Source: Pelagicoccus sp.
GTDB lineage: Bacteria; Verrucomicrobiota; Verrucomicrobiia; Opitutales; Opitutaceae
DNA length: 46,517 nt
Assembly (NCBI GenBank): GCA_028284635.1
Contig: JANQRJ010000012.1
Coordinates: 1-46,517 of the forward strand
Direction: 5' to 3'
Part shown: piece after piece, positions 9,177-18,194 of the stretch
Position numbering within the stretch: position 1 is the stretch's first letter
How the letters are laid out: each line of letters opens with the position of its first letter
The notes under the pieces: generated by a model
What the model was told of the DNA's origin: nothing
Seen by the model: the letters and a program-made list of their open reading frames with translations, nothing else
The model's database searches: none
Made by a program: the position numbers and the translations under genes

Positions 9177-10691
9177 ATGAGCGCGCCGAATATTCTTCTG
9201 ATCACCAGTGATCAGCAACACTGGAACACCTTGGGAGTCCTGAACCCCGAGATCCGGACACCCCGGCTCGATCAATTGGCCAAGGAGGGAATGCTCTTCA
9301 CCCGAGCCTACTGCCCCAACCCGACTTGCACGCCGACGCGGGCAAGTATTCTGACAGGCCAGTGGCCTAGCCAACACGGGGCATACGCCTTGGGGACAAA
9401 ACTCAGCGAAACCCATCCGAACGTCAATGATGCGTGGCGAGCGCACGGCTATCGAACAGCTTTGATCGGCAAAGCGCATTTCCAGCCGTTGGCGAATACA
9501 GATGAGTATCCGTCGCTGGAGGCTTACCCCATTCTGCACGACCTTGATTTCTGGCGCAGCTACCAAGGCCCATTTTATGGATTCGACGATTTCGAGTTGG
9601 CGCGCAATCACACCGACGAGGCCCATGTGGGTCAGCACTACGCTCTCTGGATGGAAGCCAAGGGCTTAACCAATTGGCGCGACTATTTCCAGGCCCCGAC
9701 TGGCAGCCAAGGGCCCCGCGAACACCGCTGGAATCTGCCTGAGGAATACCACTACAACGCCTGGATAGCTGAGCGAAGCAACCACTATCTGGAGCAGTAC
9801 GCCAAAGCCGGGCAGCCGTTCTTCCTGTGGTCGAGCTTCTTTGACCCTCATCCCTCGTACCTTGTACCGGAGCCGTGGGACACGATATACAATCCCGAGG
9901 CGCTGACCATCCCAGAAGGCCGCCCGGGCGAACACGACGGCGGGTCGCCCTTCCATCGCGCGGCGATGGAGTCGACACCCGATTTCCGCGCTCAAGGCAT
10001 TGTCAGCCGGAGTGGGCATTTCATCCATGGCGCTCATAGCCATCTGGTAGACCGCGCCAAATTAGCCAAGAACATTGCTGTCTACTACGGCATGGTCAGT
10101 TGCCTGGACAAATACATCGGCCTGATCCTGGATCGGCTCGACGCGCTTGACTTGGCCGATAACACTCTGGTGGTGTTCACCTCCGATCACGGCCATTACT
10201 ACGGCCACCACGGGCTAACGGCCAAGGGGCCATTTCACTACGAGGATGGTGTGCGCGTGCCGATGATCGTCCGCTGGCCTGGCCAGGTACCTGCAGGTGT
10301 CCGCTCCGATGCCATCCAGAGTCTGGTCGATTTGGCCCCTACCACGCTTTCCGCCGTCGGGCTGGAACCGCCGCAGGTGATGACAGGGGTAGATCAGTGG
10401 CCTTCCTGGAAGCATGCCGACCATCATGTACGCAACGACACGATCGTAGAGAACGACCACGAGCCCGGCGTGGCGGAGCTTAAGACTTATATCGACTCGC
10501 GCTACAAGATCACCGTCTACCGCAATTTCGATTGCGGCGAACTCTACGACTTGGAGAATGATCCGGACGAGTACGTCAACCTTTGGAATGATCCCCATCA
10601 CAACGAGCTCAAGGCCCGACTGCTCCAGAGGTTTCTCCAAGCCGAAATGGCCAAGGAAGCGCGGCCCATGCCACGGATCGCCGGGGCCTGA
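9177..10691 (+). CDS. Sulfatase (formylglycine-dependent)
   Basis: 504 residues. NILLITSDQQHWNTLG at the N-terminus supplies metal-ligand acidic residues, and C51-T-P-T-R55 is the Cys-type C-x-P-x-R signature in which the Cys is oxidised to formylglycine by a maturation enzyme. Further conserved parts are TALIGKAHF, VVFTSDHGHYYGHHG and the C-terminal YDLENDPDEYVNLWND typical of polysaccharide and choline-type sulfatases. No signal peptide is seen, so it may be cytoplasmic or use another route. It lies 46 bp after one SGNH gene and about 65 bp before another, which suggests joint removal of sulfate and acyl groups from a marine polysaccharide. The formylglycine-generating enzyme gene is not in the window. 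Confidence 0.92.
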   Translation: MSAPNILLITSDQQHWNTLGVLNPEIRTPRLDQLAKEGMLFTRAYCPNPTCTPTRASILTGQWPSQHGAYALGTKLSETHPNVNDAWRAHGYRTALIGKAHFQPLANTDEYPSLEAYPILHDLDFWRSYQGPFYGFDDFELARNHTDEAHVGQHYALWMEAKGLTNWRDYFQAPTGSQGPREHRWNLPEEYHYNAWIAERSNHYLEQYAKAGQPFFLWSSFFDPHPSYLVPEPWDTIYNPEALTIPEGRPGEHDGGSPFHRAAMESTPDFRAQGIVSRSGHFIHGAHSHLVDRAKLAKNIAVYYGMVSCLDKYIGLILDRLDALDLADNTLVVFTSDHGHYYGHHGLTAKGPFHYEDGVRVPMIVRWPGQVPAGVRSDAIQSLVDLAPTTLSAVGLEPPQVMTGVDQWPSWKHADHHVRNDTIVENDHEPGVAELKTYIDSRYKITVYRNFDCGELYDLENDPDEYVNLWNDPHHNELKARLLQRFLQAEMAKEARPMPRIAGA

Positions 10692-10754
10692 AATCGTCAT
10701 TCAATCCAGCAAGAATTTCTCCTATCTAGAAACCAACCCAGGACAACATCAGGA

Positions 10755-12044
10755 ATGGCCGGGAAAGAATGGACGATAATTATGGACTCTACTAACAGGA
10801 TCGTTCGTGGAATCGGTGGTAACATTGCTTCTTGCTACTCTCACTCTCCATCGATCTTCAGAATATTTTTTTTCGGACTCGGACTGCTCTGCGACCCAGG
10901 CATGATGGCGCAGGCTGAAGCGATTGATTCGCTAGATAGCGGTAATGATGTCGTCGCCGCTTTCGCGAAGACGCATCGAGGAACACCGCTACGTGTCGTT
11001 GCGCTCGGAGGTTCCATTACCCAGGCCGGAAAAGGCTGGGTTGGGCAGTGGTTACAGGAGCGATTTCCTGATACGGTGGTTTCGATGGTCAATGCGGGGA
11101 TGAGCGGAACCGGCAGCGAATTGGGAGTCTTTCGATTGGAACGCGATGTCATTTCATTTCAACCTGACTTGGTTTTGATTGAATTTGCGGTGAACGACGA
11201 CTCGCGCGGAGATGAGATTGTCATTCGCTGCTTGGAAAGCATCGTCGTACGCCTCAAAGAGTTGCCACATGCGCCAGCCATTGTCTTTATTCAGGCAGCA
11301 GCTCAGGATGGATCCAATCGGATTCGCCATCAAAAGGTGGCGGCTCACTACGGGCTATTGAATATCGACCTTCAGTCGGCAGTCGATGCCCACTTGCTCA
11401 AGGAAGACTTGCCATGGGAAACGTTTTTCAAGGACAAAGTACACCCCAACGAGGCAGGGCATGCGTTTTATACACAGGTTATCGCAAGGGCTTTAGAGCC
11501 GTATCTGCAAAAGTCCCGAGAAACTAGCGGTTCGATCGGAAAAGCTTCTTTACCGGCGCCATTGAGCCAACAAGCGCTTTGGTTGGATGGACGAATGATT
11601 CCGGTAGATGCGACTTCGGATTGGGCGCGGAAATACAGTCTACCCTATTGGTGGACTCAATTCTTCCAAGGGTTCACCTGGTCGGAAACATTGGGAGCCA
11701 AACAGAGGGTCCCTCTTCGCGGGACTTTCATCGGCATGCTTTATCCCAGGCATGAAAGCTTTGGCGCCTTTTACGCAAGTCTGGATGGCCAAGAATCGGT
11801 GATGATCGATCAATCCCTGAGCCGCGGCTATAAGTACACTATTCTGGCTAGGGACGCTACGCCTGGCGTTCATCTCGCGGAGGTGGTTGTTGCCCGTCCG
11901 CCCACCGGAAAAATGAAACCCGTCCACTTGGGATATTGGTTGGTTGCCGGCGAAACAGCGAGCCCATCACGCTTGGCGGAGCAAAATGCTGTTGATACGG
12001 ACGCTATGGCAAAGTGTTCCTTTCAAACAGTAGCGGCAAAATAA
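10755..12044 (+). CDS. SGNH/GDSL hydrolase family protein
   Basis: 429 residues from ATG 10755, or 420 from ATG 10782, which has a TGGA sequence at better spacing. A hydrophobic stretch (SIFRIFFFGLGLLCD) probably exports or anchors it. All four SGNH blocks are visible: VVALGGSITQ (nucleophile Ser), NAGMSGTGS, LIEFAVNDDS (block III Asn) and FFKDKVHPNEAGH (block V Asp and His). The C-terminal 150 residues form an extra, probably beta-rich domain (LWLDGRMIPVD, GTFIGMLYP). It is likely an acetyl- or acyl-esterase acting on sugars, third in the SGNH-sulfatase-SGNH unit. The substrate cannot be told from sequence alone. Confidence 0.85.
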   Translation: MAGKEWTIIMDSTNRIVRGIGGNIASCYSHSPSIFRIFFFGLGLLCDPGMMAQAEAIDSLDSGNDVVAAFAKTHRGTPLRVVALGGSITQAGKGWVGQWLQERFPDTVVSMVNAGMSGTGSELGVFRLERDVISFQPDLVLIEFAVNDDSRGDEIVIRCLESIVVRLKELPHAPAIVFIQAAAQDGSNRIRHQKVAAHYGLLNIDLQSAVDAHLLKEDLPWETFFKDKVHPNEAGHAFYTQVIARALEPYLQKSRETSGSIGKASLPAPLSQQALWLDGRMIPVDATSDWARKYSLPYWWTQFFQGFTWSETLGAKQRVPLRGTFIGMLYPRHESFGAFYASLDGQESVMIDQSLSRGYKYTILARDATPGVHLAEVVVARPPTGKMKPVHLGYWLVAGETASPSRLAEQNAVDTDAMAKCSFQTVAAK

Positions 12045-12060
12045 TGGTAGTGGTAGGGCT

Positions 12061-12434
12061 CGATCCCGCAGTCGCGCATTGGCGTCAACTTAAGCTAACT
12101 GTTTCAAAAAAGCCTGAGAAGAGTGGCCCGCAGATGCACGCAGATGAACTCAGATTGATTCCATATCCTCCATGAGCATCTGAGTTTTTCTGCGTTCATC
12201 TGCGGGCAAAAAAATCCTCGATTTGAAACTTCACGATCAGTGTCGTTTGGAAATCATTGAAATCTTCCATTAAATCACTGTTTATAAATGACTTACTTAA
12301 TTTATCTTTGGTTTTATGAAACTGATGAGTTTATTCCCCTGTGGGCTCCACGGTCCCGCAGTCGCGGGAGAGCATTGCCCTCCAGCCCACCGCCTTTCGG
12401 CTTAAGTTGACGCCTATGCGCTCTGCGGGATCCG
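12061..12434. repeat. Inverted-repeat-bounded noncoding element (MITE-like)
   Basis: About 370 bp bounded by near-perfect 22-bp inverted ends: GCGCATTGGCGTCAACTTAA from about 12074 and its complement at about 12400-12421 (TTAAGTTGACGCC). Looser complementarity continues outward through GATCCCGCAG and CTGCGGGATC. Inside is another hairpin, arms about 12126-12154 and 12175-12206, made of CGCAGATG-type units. No gene is apparent in 12045-12620. The layout fits a non-autonomous mobile element. Confidence 0.55.
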
Positions 12435-12459
12435 CACTACGCCAACAATCAAGCGCCAG

Positions 12460-12501
12460 GCGCGCAAACAAAACTTCAACGTTGAAGTTTTGTTTGCGCG
12501 C
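12460..12501. repeat. Perfect 42-bp palindrome centred on AACGTT
   Basis: The arm GCGCGCAAACAAAACTTCAA plus C at 12460-12480 is followed directly by its exact complement at 12481-12501, with no spacer. It lies 120 bp upstream of dinB. Two other palindromes in the window (34908-34949 and 35165-35212) have the same AACGTT centre but unrelated outer arms. No T-run follows, so it is not a standard terminator. Confidence 0.9.
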
Positions 12502-12620
12502 GGACGGGAAGAAAGCAGAGAGCCCAGCCCTGTTTGCGTCGCCAGGCGCGAACCGCTTGCGGCCTTTTTCTTTTCGTTCCTAGCCGACTTGAGCAATATC
12601 GGCAAAGACGCCTGGCCACT

Positions 12621-13691
12621 ATGGATTCCCCACGCCAGATTATCCACCTCGACATGGACTGCTTCTATGCAGCGATCGAGGAACGCGACCGCCCCGAGCT
12701 TCGAGGCGAACCGATCGCCGTCGGCGGACGCAGCAGCTCCCGCCGCGGTGTGCTCACCACCTGCAACTACCCCGCTCGAGCCTTCGGCGTCCACTCCGCC
12801 CTGCCCACCTACCAGGCCCTCCAGCGTTGCCCCCACCTCATCATCCTGCCCGTACGCTTCGACGCCTACCGGTACGAAAGCAGCCGCATACGCGCCATCT
12901 TCCGGGACTACACGTCCACCATCGAGCCCCTCTCGCTCGACGAAGCCTACCTCGACGTCAGCCACCACGAGATCCCCGCCTCTCGAATCGCGAGCGAAAT
13001 TCGCCGTCGCATCCGCCACACTACCGGCCTCAGCGCCTCCGCAGGCATCGCTCCCAACAAGATGCTGGCCAAGATCGCCAGCGACTGGCGAAAGCCAAAC
13101 GGCCAATTCGAGATAGCCCAGGACGAGATCGCCAACTTCATGCTCGGACTTCCCGTATCCAAGATCTGGGGAGTTGGAAAAAAGGCGGCCCAACGTCTCG
13201 CCGAAAACGGCATCGAAACCTGCGGCCAACTCCAGCAAAAGACTCGCCGCCAGCTCCAGCAGCTTTTCGGCAAATTCGGCAGCGAGCTCTACGAGCTCTC
13301 CCGCGGCATCGACGACCGCCCCGTAGTCGCAAACCGAATACGCAAGTCCATGAGTTGCGAACGCACCTTTCCCACCAATCTCGAAACCCTCGAGGACCGC
13401 CAACAGCACGCCAGCGAGATCTATCGCGAACTGAGCGGCGATCTCGCCAAGCTCAAAAGCGACCGTCCCATCGCCAAGCTGTTCGTCAAAAGCAAATACG
13501 CCGACTTTACACGCTCTTCCATCGAACGCAGTGGAATGCCTTTTTCCCTGGAATCCTTCCAAGACTTGCTCGCCGAAGCCCACCAACGCCGGCCCGACCC
13601 CATCCGCTTGCTCGGTCTGGGCATCCGTTTCGCCCATCCCGACAAGACCCCCTCGCAAGCCCCCACCCAGCTTGAATTCGACTGGAGGTGA
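12621..13691 (+). CDS. dinB: DNA polymerase IV (Y-family, translesion)
   Basis: 356 residues starting MDSPRQIIHLDMDCFYAAIE; upstream in-frame codons lack similarity to the family. Catalytic carboxylates are in IHLDMDCFY and EPLSLDEAYLDV. Steric-gate region CFYAAIE, Y-family helix-hairpin-helix IWGVGKKAAQRLAENG and a little-finger domain with SCERTFPTNL follow. The C-terminus is a sliding-clamp-binding motif, TQLEFDW. The enzyme copies across damaged or misaligned DNA. It appears to be a single gene flanked by the AACGTT palindrome upstream and tRNA-Asp downstream; no LexA box was recognised. Confidence 0.96.
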   Translation: MDSPRQIIHLDMDCFYAAIEERDRPELRGEPIAVGGRSSSRRGVLTTCNYPARAFGVHSALPTYQALQRCPHLIILPVRFDAYRYESSRIRAIFRDYTSTIEPLSLDEAYLDVSHHEIPASRIASEIRRRIRHTTGLSASAGIAPNKMLAKIASDWRKPNGQFEIAQDEIANFMLGLPVSKIWGVGKKAAQRLAENGIETCGQLQQKTRRQLQQLFGKFGSELYELSRGIDDRPVVANRIRKSMSCERTFPTNLETLEDRQQHASEIYRELSGDLAKLKSDRPIAKLFVKSKYADFTRSSIERSGMPFSLESFQDLLAEAHQRRPDPIRLLGLGIRFAHPDKTPSQAPTQLEFDWR

Positions 13692-13824
13692 GATGCGCTT
13701 ACCTGCATGCCTCTCGGATTTGGTTGGCAAAGCCCAAATCGAATCGAAGAGGTGGACCGCAACACCCGAGAAATCTCCGAAATCCTACCGCTTCTCTGCG
13801 GCCTGCAGCGAAGCCCCTGGAGAC

Positions 13825-13857
13825 AAAAAAGCCGCTCTGCGGGAGAGCGGCTTTTTT
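13825..13857. terminator. Bidirectional terminator between dinB and tRNA-Asp
   Basis: GCCGCTCT and AGAGCGGC pair around a 4-base loop region (CGGG), with six A before and six T after. It can therefore end transcripts from both sides: tRNA-Asp on the minus strand and dinB on the plus strand. Confidence 0.9.
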
Positions 13858-13863
13858 CAACGA

Positions 13864-13940
<77 letters not shown>

Positions 13941-14163
13941 GTGGCCGTTGAAGAGCCGTGAAGCTAGAATCGAGCCTTACCAAGTCAAGCGTTGTTTGGG
14001 AAAAATAGGGGCGCCTTTTCAGACATGGATTGCAGCGGTTTTTCGACCGGAATACGAAATCGGAAAGCCCTGCCCGGCGAAGGAGTTCAGAGGAAGCGTC
14101 TAGCGGATTCACTCTACAAATGAAGTAGGGGCAAAGCTTGCCAAAACGTCAAATTGGGGCATA

Positions 14164-14694
14164 ATGTCGCGGTTATTTCAGCTTATGCCGAAGCTAACCG
14201 CCACCGACCAGCTCGAACTTTGGGATTTCGGAGAGCCAACAAACGCATCCGAAAACCATCTCTTCGGCGGCAAACTGCTCGGTCGCACTTTCGCCAATCG
14301 CCGCCCATTGAACATCCTAGTCGCGGACGACAACGAGATAAACCGCAAGGTCATTAGCATCATCCTGCGAAAGCTCGGCTACAGCTGCGCCGAGGCCAAC
14401 AACGGAGAAGAGGCTCTCGAACGCTACGCGGAGGGCAACTACGACTACATCTTCATGGACCTCGACATGCCGGAAATGGACGGCATCGAGGCCGCCAAGG
14501 CGATTCGCGAAAACGAGGGCGACCGCATCAAGACGGAAATCATCGCGGTCACCGCCAACGTGTCGAACGAGACTCGGCTCAAATGCCGCCGCGCGGGAAT
14601 GAACGGCTATCTGGAAAAGCCCATCACCGCCTCCACCATCAAGGAACAGCTCCTACGCAGCTGGCCGCGCATCCGCAGCCGACGCAGCAACTAG
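14164..14694 (+). CDS. Single-domain response regulator (CheY-like)
   Basis: 176 residues. An unremarkable N-terminal tail of about 48 residues is followed by one receiver domain: acidic pair DD at 55-56, phospho-acceptor Asp99 in FMDLDMPEMDG, Thr130 in AVTAN and Lys152 in LEKPI. No output domain follows; the C-terminus is a short basic tail (RSWPRIRSRRSN). The receiver resembles those of hybrid histidine kinases, so it may act in a phosphorelay or as a phosphate sink. No kinase gene is near. The region 13950-14163 upstream holds no recognised feature. Confidence 0.88.
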   Translation: MSRLFQLMPKLTATDQLELWDFGEPTNASENHLFGGKLLGRTFANRRPLNILVADDNEINRKVISIILRKLGYSCAEANNGEEALERYAEGNYDYIFMDLDMPEMDGIEAAKAIRENEGDRIKTEIIAVTANVSNETRLKCRRAGMNGYLEKPITASTIKEQLLRSWPRIRSRRSN

Positions 14695-14764
14695 CGAAGG
14701 ACAACCGTATCGAACTACGCCCCCTCGGACTGCGCCGCTTCCAGATACCCAGAAACGAGCCACC

Positions 14765-15496
14765 ATGCCACTCTCTCGCCTAGGCCGCCCCCATTGCCTG
14801 CTTTCCGCCAGCATACTTTTCGCCGCCCTATTGTCCGGCCGGGCGGAGGAACTCAAGCTGGGAGACACGCTTAGCGATGCAAAGGCCATCCATGGCCTGC
14901 CCCGTTCCATTATCTCGGCCGGTGACTCCAGCATAGTTCGCTACGACAGTTTCCAGCTCAAACTCGAAGGAGACCGTATAGTTAAAATAAACCCGATCCA
15001 AGACGAGCTAAGCGAAACGAAACAAGAGATGCTGGACCGGGTAGCTCGAGAACGCAAAAGCCTAGGACAGAGGTTGCTGGCCCAGTATCGAGCCGACCCC
15101 TACATCAACCGCCTTCCCGCCAAGCAGCAACTCGACCGCTGGCTCAGCCTAAGCAGAAGCCATCCGGAGCTCGAACTGTCGCGCGAGATCGAGCTCGCCC
15201 AAAAGCGACTGGAGATGGAACTCGAAGAGAAACGGGCAAAAGCGCGCGAAGCGGAGATCCGAGCCTTGCGGGACCGCATCGAAGAACTGGAAGACAGAGT
15301 CGAGCGACCTGTAGTTTTTCCGTACTGGAAGTACCACTACAATCGGCATCACCTGCGCGAGCCTCATCGCAAGCGCCACAAGTCCGTAAAAAAGTCGCAG
15401 ACGCAGGAGCCCAGCAATCCCTATTCGTTTCCCAGAGTTCCCACTCGCCCTATAGAACCGATGACTCGCGGCGCCGCCGCAAGCTCGGCACGTTAA
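14765..15496 (+). CDS. Secreted coiled-coil protein of unknown function
   Basis: 243 residues. It starts with a signal peptide (residues about 1-27, ending SGRAEE) and then has a small domain (LKLGDTLSDAKAIHGLPRSI) that recalls the beginning of SmpA/BamE-like or similar short periplasmic repeats, but only weakly. Residues about 85-185 are strongly charged and heptad-like (ELAQKRLEMELEEKRAKARE), a probable coiled coil. The tail is basic and Pro/Ser rich. It starts 70 bp after the response-regulator gene on the same strand. Function not recognised. Confidence 0.65.
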   Translation: MPLSRLGRPHCLLSASILFAALLSGRAEELKLGDTLSDAKAIHGLPRSIISAGDSSIVRYDSFQLKLEGDRIVKINPIQDELSETKQEMLDRVARERKSLGQRLLAQYRADPYINRLPAKQQLDRWLSLSRSHPELELSREIELAQKRLEMELEEKRAKAREAEIRALRDRIEELEDRVERPVVFPYWKYHYNRHHLREPHRKRHKSVKKSQTQEPSNPYSFPRVPTRPIEPMTRGAAASSAR

Positions 15497-15641
15497 AAAG
15501 GCATGCGGCATTCCGGCCACATGACGCATGGAATGTAGCCAGCCGCGGAGCGGAACCGTGCCCCTCAAAGACATCGAAGCAAGGAATCAATCCAGTATTC
15601 ATTGAGGATACTATACACGATCCCGCTCTACGGGACCCGCG

Positions 15642-16793
15642 CTACCTTGCAGGCGCGAAAAACGTCTCGTCGATCCAGATATCGGCCTTCTCTCTCAATC
15701 CAGCAACATGGTCGGCCACCATCCTTTCGACCAGCCTGTCGTAATAGTCCTGCGGCACGCGGTCGACAATCGCTTCGTACACGTGCGCAATCTTCTCTCC
15801 GTTCTCCTCGAACGTGTATATCTCGTCCAGATTCTCCTGATAGAAGCTTCTTAGCCGTCTCTCGTAGTCTTCCTCACGCTCGAGAGCCTCCATCCTCTCG
15901 GCCGCTTCGCCCCAAAGACGTTCATAGGCCCACATCTTCATCAACGCGTTGCGGTTCTGCTGGTAGAGTTCAAGCACCCTAGGATGCTCCCTGTAGCCAC
16001 GCCGCTCGGCTTCCTGGAAAAGCAGATGATGCTGGAAGGCATCCCTCAAAAGGACGTTGAAGTCCTCAGGGCGGTCGAGGCGAGGGCGCGAGTGGATAGG
16101 GATGGCGTGATAGGCGTCAAGGCACTGGCCCACCGTCACCTCGGCAAGCTCGTCGCAGACTGCCAAGATTCGTTCCAGCTGGGCCTCGACGCGACCCGGC
16201 TTGGCGGGAGGCTCCTCGCTTCCATGCCGAGTCTCGTCCACGCTGTATTCGAAATAGCGCTCGGCCCAGTCGTCGTCCTCCCTCGCCAGCTCCAGAAGCA
16301 AGTCGTAGCTTTCCTGATTCACCCGAACATTCGCTTCCTGGAAGAGACCTTCGACAAAGACGGTCGCTATCTCCGTGGCCCGTTCAGCGGTCTCCGGATT
16401 CCTGCTATCGATCTCCTCAGCATAGAGCTGCTCGGACATGAGCAGGTTGTGAGTATCTTCGAGCATTCGCCGTATTTTTTCGTCGCGGCAGGCATTGCGT
16501 TGCTCCGCGTCCCATAGCAATAAATACTGGTCTATAAGATCCCTCAGCCGAACGCGCTTGTCGGACAAGCTTAGCCGCTGGTAGTCCTCCTGGGGCAACT
16601 CCGCTTCAAGATAGACTTCCAGCTCGCTCTGAACGATCTCTATCGGGGAACCCTCCACTCGGGCCACTACCGGATTGGCAGCCTGGGAAGCGGGCGTGTA
16701 GTCGTAGAGTCGATAAAGCTCGGTGGCGGAAACCGGAGCAAGGAGTACGCCGAACAAAAATCCGGATCCAAGAATCCTATTGGAAAGATGCAT
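15642..16793 (-). CDS. SurA/PpiC-like periplasmic protein
   Basis: 383 residues with a signal peptide (MHLSNRILGSGFLFGVLLAP). The helical body with VARVEGSPIEIVQSELEVYL, LRDLIDQYLLLWDAEQRNAC and the C-terminal VYEAIVDRVPQDYYDRLVER-type ending resembles the helical chaperone part of SurA/PrsA proteins. No parvulin active-site domain can be seen. A role as periplasmic folding helper is inferred. The gene shares the minus strand with the lyase gene upstream, but a strong hairpin lies between them. Confidence 0.55.
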   Translation of the reverse strand: MHLSNRILGSGFLFGVLLAPVSATELYRLYDYTPASQAANPVVARVEGSPIEIVQSELEVYLEAELPQEDYQRLSLSDKRVRLRDLIDQYLLLWDAEQRNACRDEKIRRMLEDTHNLLMSEQLYAEEIDSRNPETAERATEIATVFVEGLFQEANVRVNQESYDLLLELAREDDDWAERYFEYSVDETRHGSEEPPAKPGRVEAQLERILAVCDELAEVTVGQCLDAYHAIPIHSRPRLDRPEDFNVLLRDAFQHHLLFQEAERRGYREHPRVLELYQQNRNALMKMWAYERLWGEAAERMEALEREEDYERRLRSFYQENLDEIYTFEENGEKIAHVYEAIVDRVPQDYYDRLVERMVADHVAGLREKADIWIDETFFAPAR

Positions 16794-16871
16794 TTCTGAT
16801 CGTGTTGAATACGTCGATGGAGGCAGGGCTCGATTGACGTATTCAACGGAAATTATTATTCATAGATAGTT

Positions 16872-16904
16872 ATGCTGCGGAGGACTCTCTATCCTCCGCA
16901 GCAT
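16872..16904. repeat. Strong hairpin between lyase and SurA-like gene
   Basis: ATGCTGCGGAGGA and TCCTCCGCAGCAT form a perfect 13-bp stem around a 7-base loop. It is about 80 bp downstream of the lyase stop on the minus strand, so it probably protects or ends that transcript, though no T-run follows. Confidence 0.65.
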
Positions 16905-16980
16905 GTTTATAATTTACGATAGCGCGATCTCTCTAGAAAAGCGCGAATACGTTTTTAGGATGCGACGACGCATCTAGAAC

Positions 16981-17742
16981 CTACCAAGAGTTTGGCTTCA
17001 CCTCGCCCCAGCTACTGGTCACGCGAACGTGATCGGTAAATATATCACGCGTTCCTTGAGTTCCTTCCATGAAACCCTGGTCATGCCAAGCATTAGCATA
17101 GTTTCCTATGCGGAACTGGAACTTCGTGTCCGTGGCAAGAGTTGTCTTAGTATTGTTTTTCTCGAGTTTCTTGCTGTAGTTGAACCAGAATTTGAGGATG
17201 CCAGTATTGTCGCTCTTCCACTTGCCACGGATGATCACGGCATGCCAGACTCCCTTGCTGAAGGTCGCCAGGTCGTTGTAGTTCGTGATCGTACCAGAGC
17301 ACTTGCTTCCAACCTTCTTACGAGTGCTGATCTTGTTGCCCTTGATCCAGGTCATCGTGGTAGGTTGCCACGAGCTGCAGCCAACGTTAGCGATGAACTG
17401 CTGTATAGTGTAGCGCTGATTTACCGTCTGCCAGTTCGAAGGCACGCGGAAAACCCAGCCGTAGTAGCGTTCCCAGCCGCGCTTCTTCATGTCCTTTTTC
17501 ATAGCTTCCGAGTGGTAGCGTCCGGAATAGCTGGAGTCGTACTTCTGGCGGTGACGAAGAGCCTTCGAACCCTTGTAAGTCGGACTGCTTACCTCGGTCG
17601 TGGATCCATTGTGCTCTCCAGTCGTGCTGCTCCAGCCCGACTTAACGCCGGTATTCTGGAAGAATACAGTGCCATAGGAAGCAGTAGCAGCAGCGCCGAC
17701 TACAAGGGCCAACGCGAGTGTTTTATATACGCTTTTTCTCAT
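16981..17742 (-). CDS. Secreted polysaccharide lyase, heparin-lyase-I-like
   Basis: 253 residues from ATG 17742; the open frame extends 30 codons further, but MRKSVYKTLALALVVGAAAT is a clean signal peptide. The body reads as a beta-jelly-roll of the Polysacc_lyase (PF14099) kind: YYGWVFRVPSNWQ, YTIQQFIAN, WHAVIIRGKWKSDNTGILKF and a C-terminal ITDHV-like strand. Relatives cleave acidic polysaccharides (heparin, glucuronan) by beta-elimination, releasing unsaturated oligosaccharides outside the cell. It is rich in Lys and aromatic residues, as expected for binding acidic glycans. A polyG tract lies 130-170 bp upstream. Substrate is not determined. Confidence 0.7.
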   Translation of the reverse strand: MRKSVYKTLALALVVGAAATASYGTVFFQNTGVKSGWSSTTGEHNGSTTEVSSPTYKGSKALRHRQKYDSSYSGRYHSEAMKKDMKKRGWERYYGWVFRVPSNWQTVNQRYTIQQFIANVGCSSWQPTTMTWIKGNKISTRKKVGSKCSGTITNYNDLATFSKGVWHAVIIRGKWKSDNTGILKFWFNYSKKLEKNNTKTTLATDTKFQFRIGNYANAWHDQGFMEGTQGTRDIFTDHVRVTSSWGEVKPNSW

Positions 17743-17870
17743 GATTTTGAGGTTAGGGTGTTTTTTGTCTAAAAGGCCTCCGAGCGCTAGGACACGCGAA
17801 AGCCAGCGAGAAACGAGAGTAGCGAACAGCACGGCTGCGCCTTACGGGCAAAGTCGACCTACCGGCAGAG

Positions 17871-17909
17871 AAAAAAAAAGGGGGGGGGGGGTAAAAGTAG
17901 AGGGGGGGG
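17871..17909. repeat. A9-G12 and G8 homopolymer tracts upstream of the lyase
   Basis: Nine A are followed by twelve G (17880-17891), then eight G (17902-17909), with GGGG again at about 17918. On the minus strand, from which the lyase is read, this is a C-rich block 130-170 bp before the start. Such tracts change length easily and may form quadruplexes. The sequence 17932-18194 holds no recognised gene. Confidence 0.8.
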
Positions 17910-18194
17910 TAGTTTAAGGGGTAATAGATATCACGCAGACTTGTTTAGGAAACTCGTGAAAATGTAAGCAATAACTGGGAAAGCATAAATGCGGTCCTAT
18001 CGGGCGCTTTCCAAGTGTGATTTATAATAAGAATCGAAAAAACAAAACCACTCAATGCTATTTCCTGTAGAATTTTCTAATTAGAATAAAACAGGCGAAA
18101 TTTTTCCTTAATTGAAATCGAGACAAAGCGTTTCAAAAAAGAAGATAGGAAGGGGCCCGTAGATGGGCGCAGATCAACGCGAATGCTTAATTCT

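Noticed and set aside
12460-12501. AACGTT palindromes as rho-independent terminators
   Set aside because: No T-run follows on either strand, and the arms include AT-rich stretches. Position relative to genes is also inconsistent.
12414-13730. 438-codon open frame antisense to dinB
   Set aside because: Same cause: it mirrors a well-conserved gene and shows no recognisable motif.
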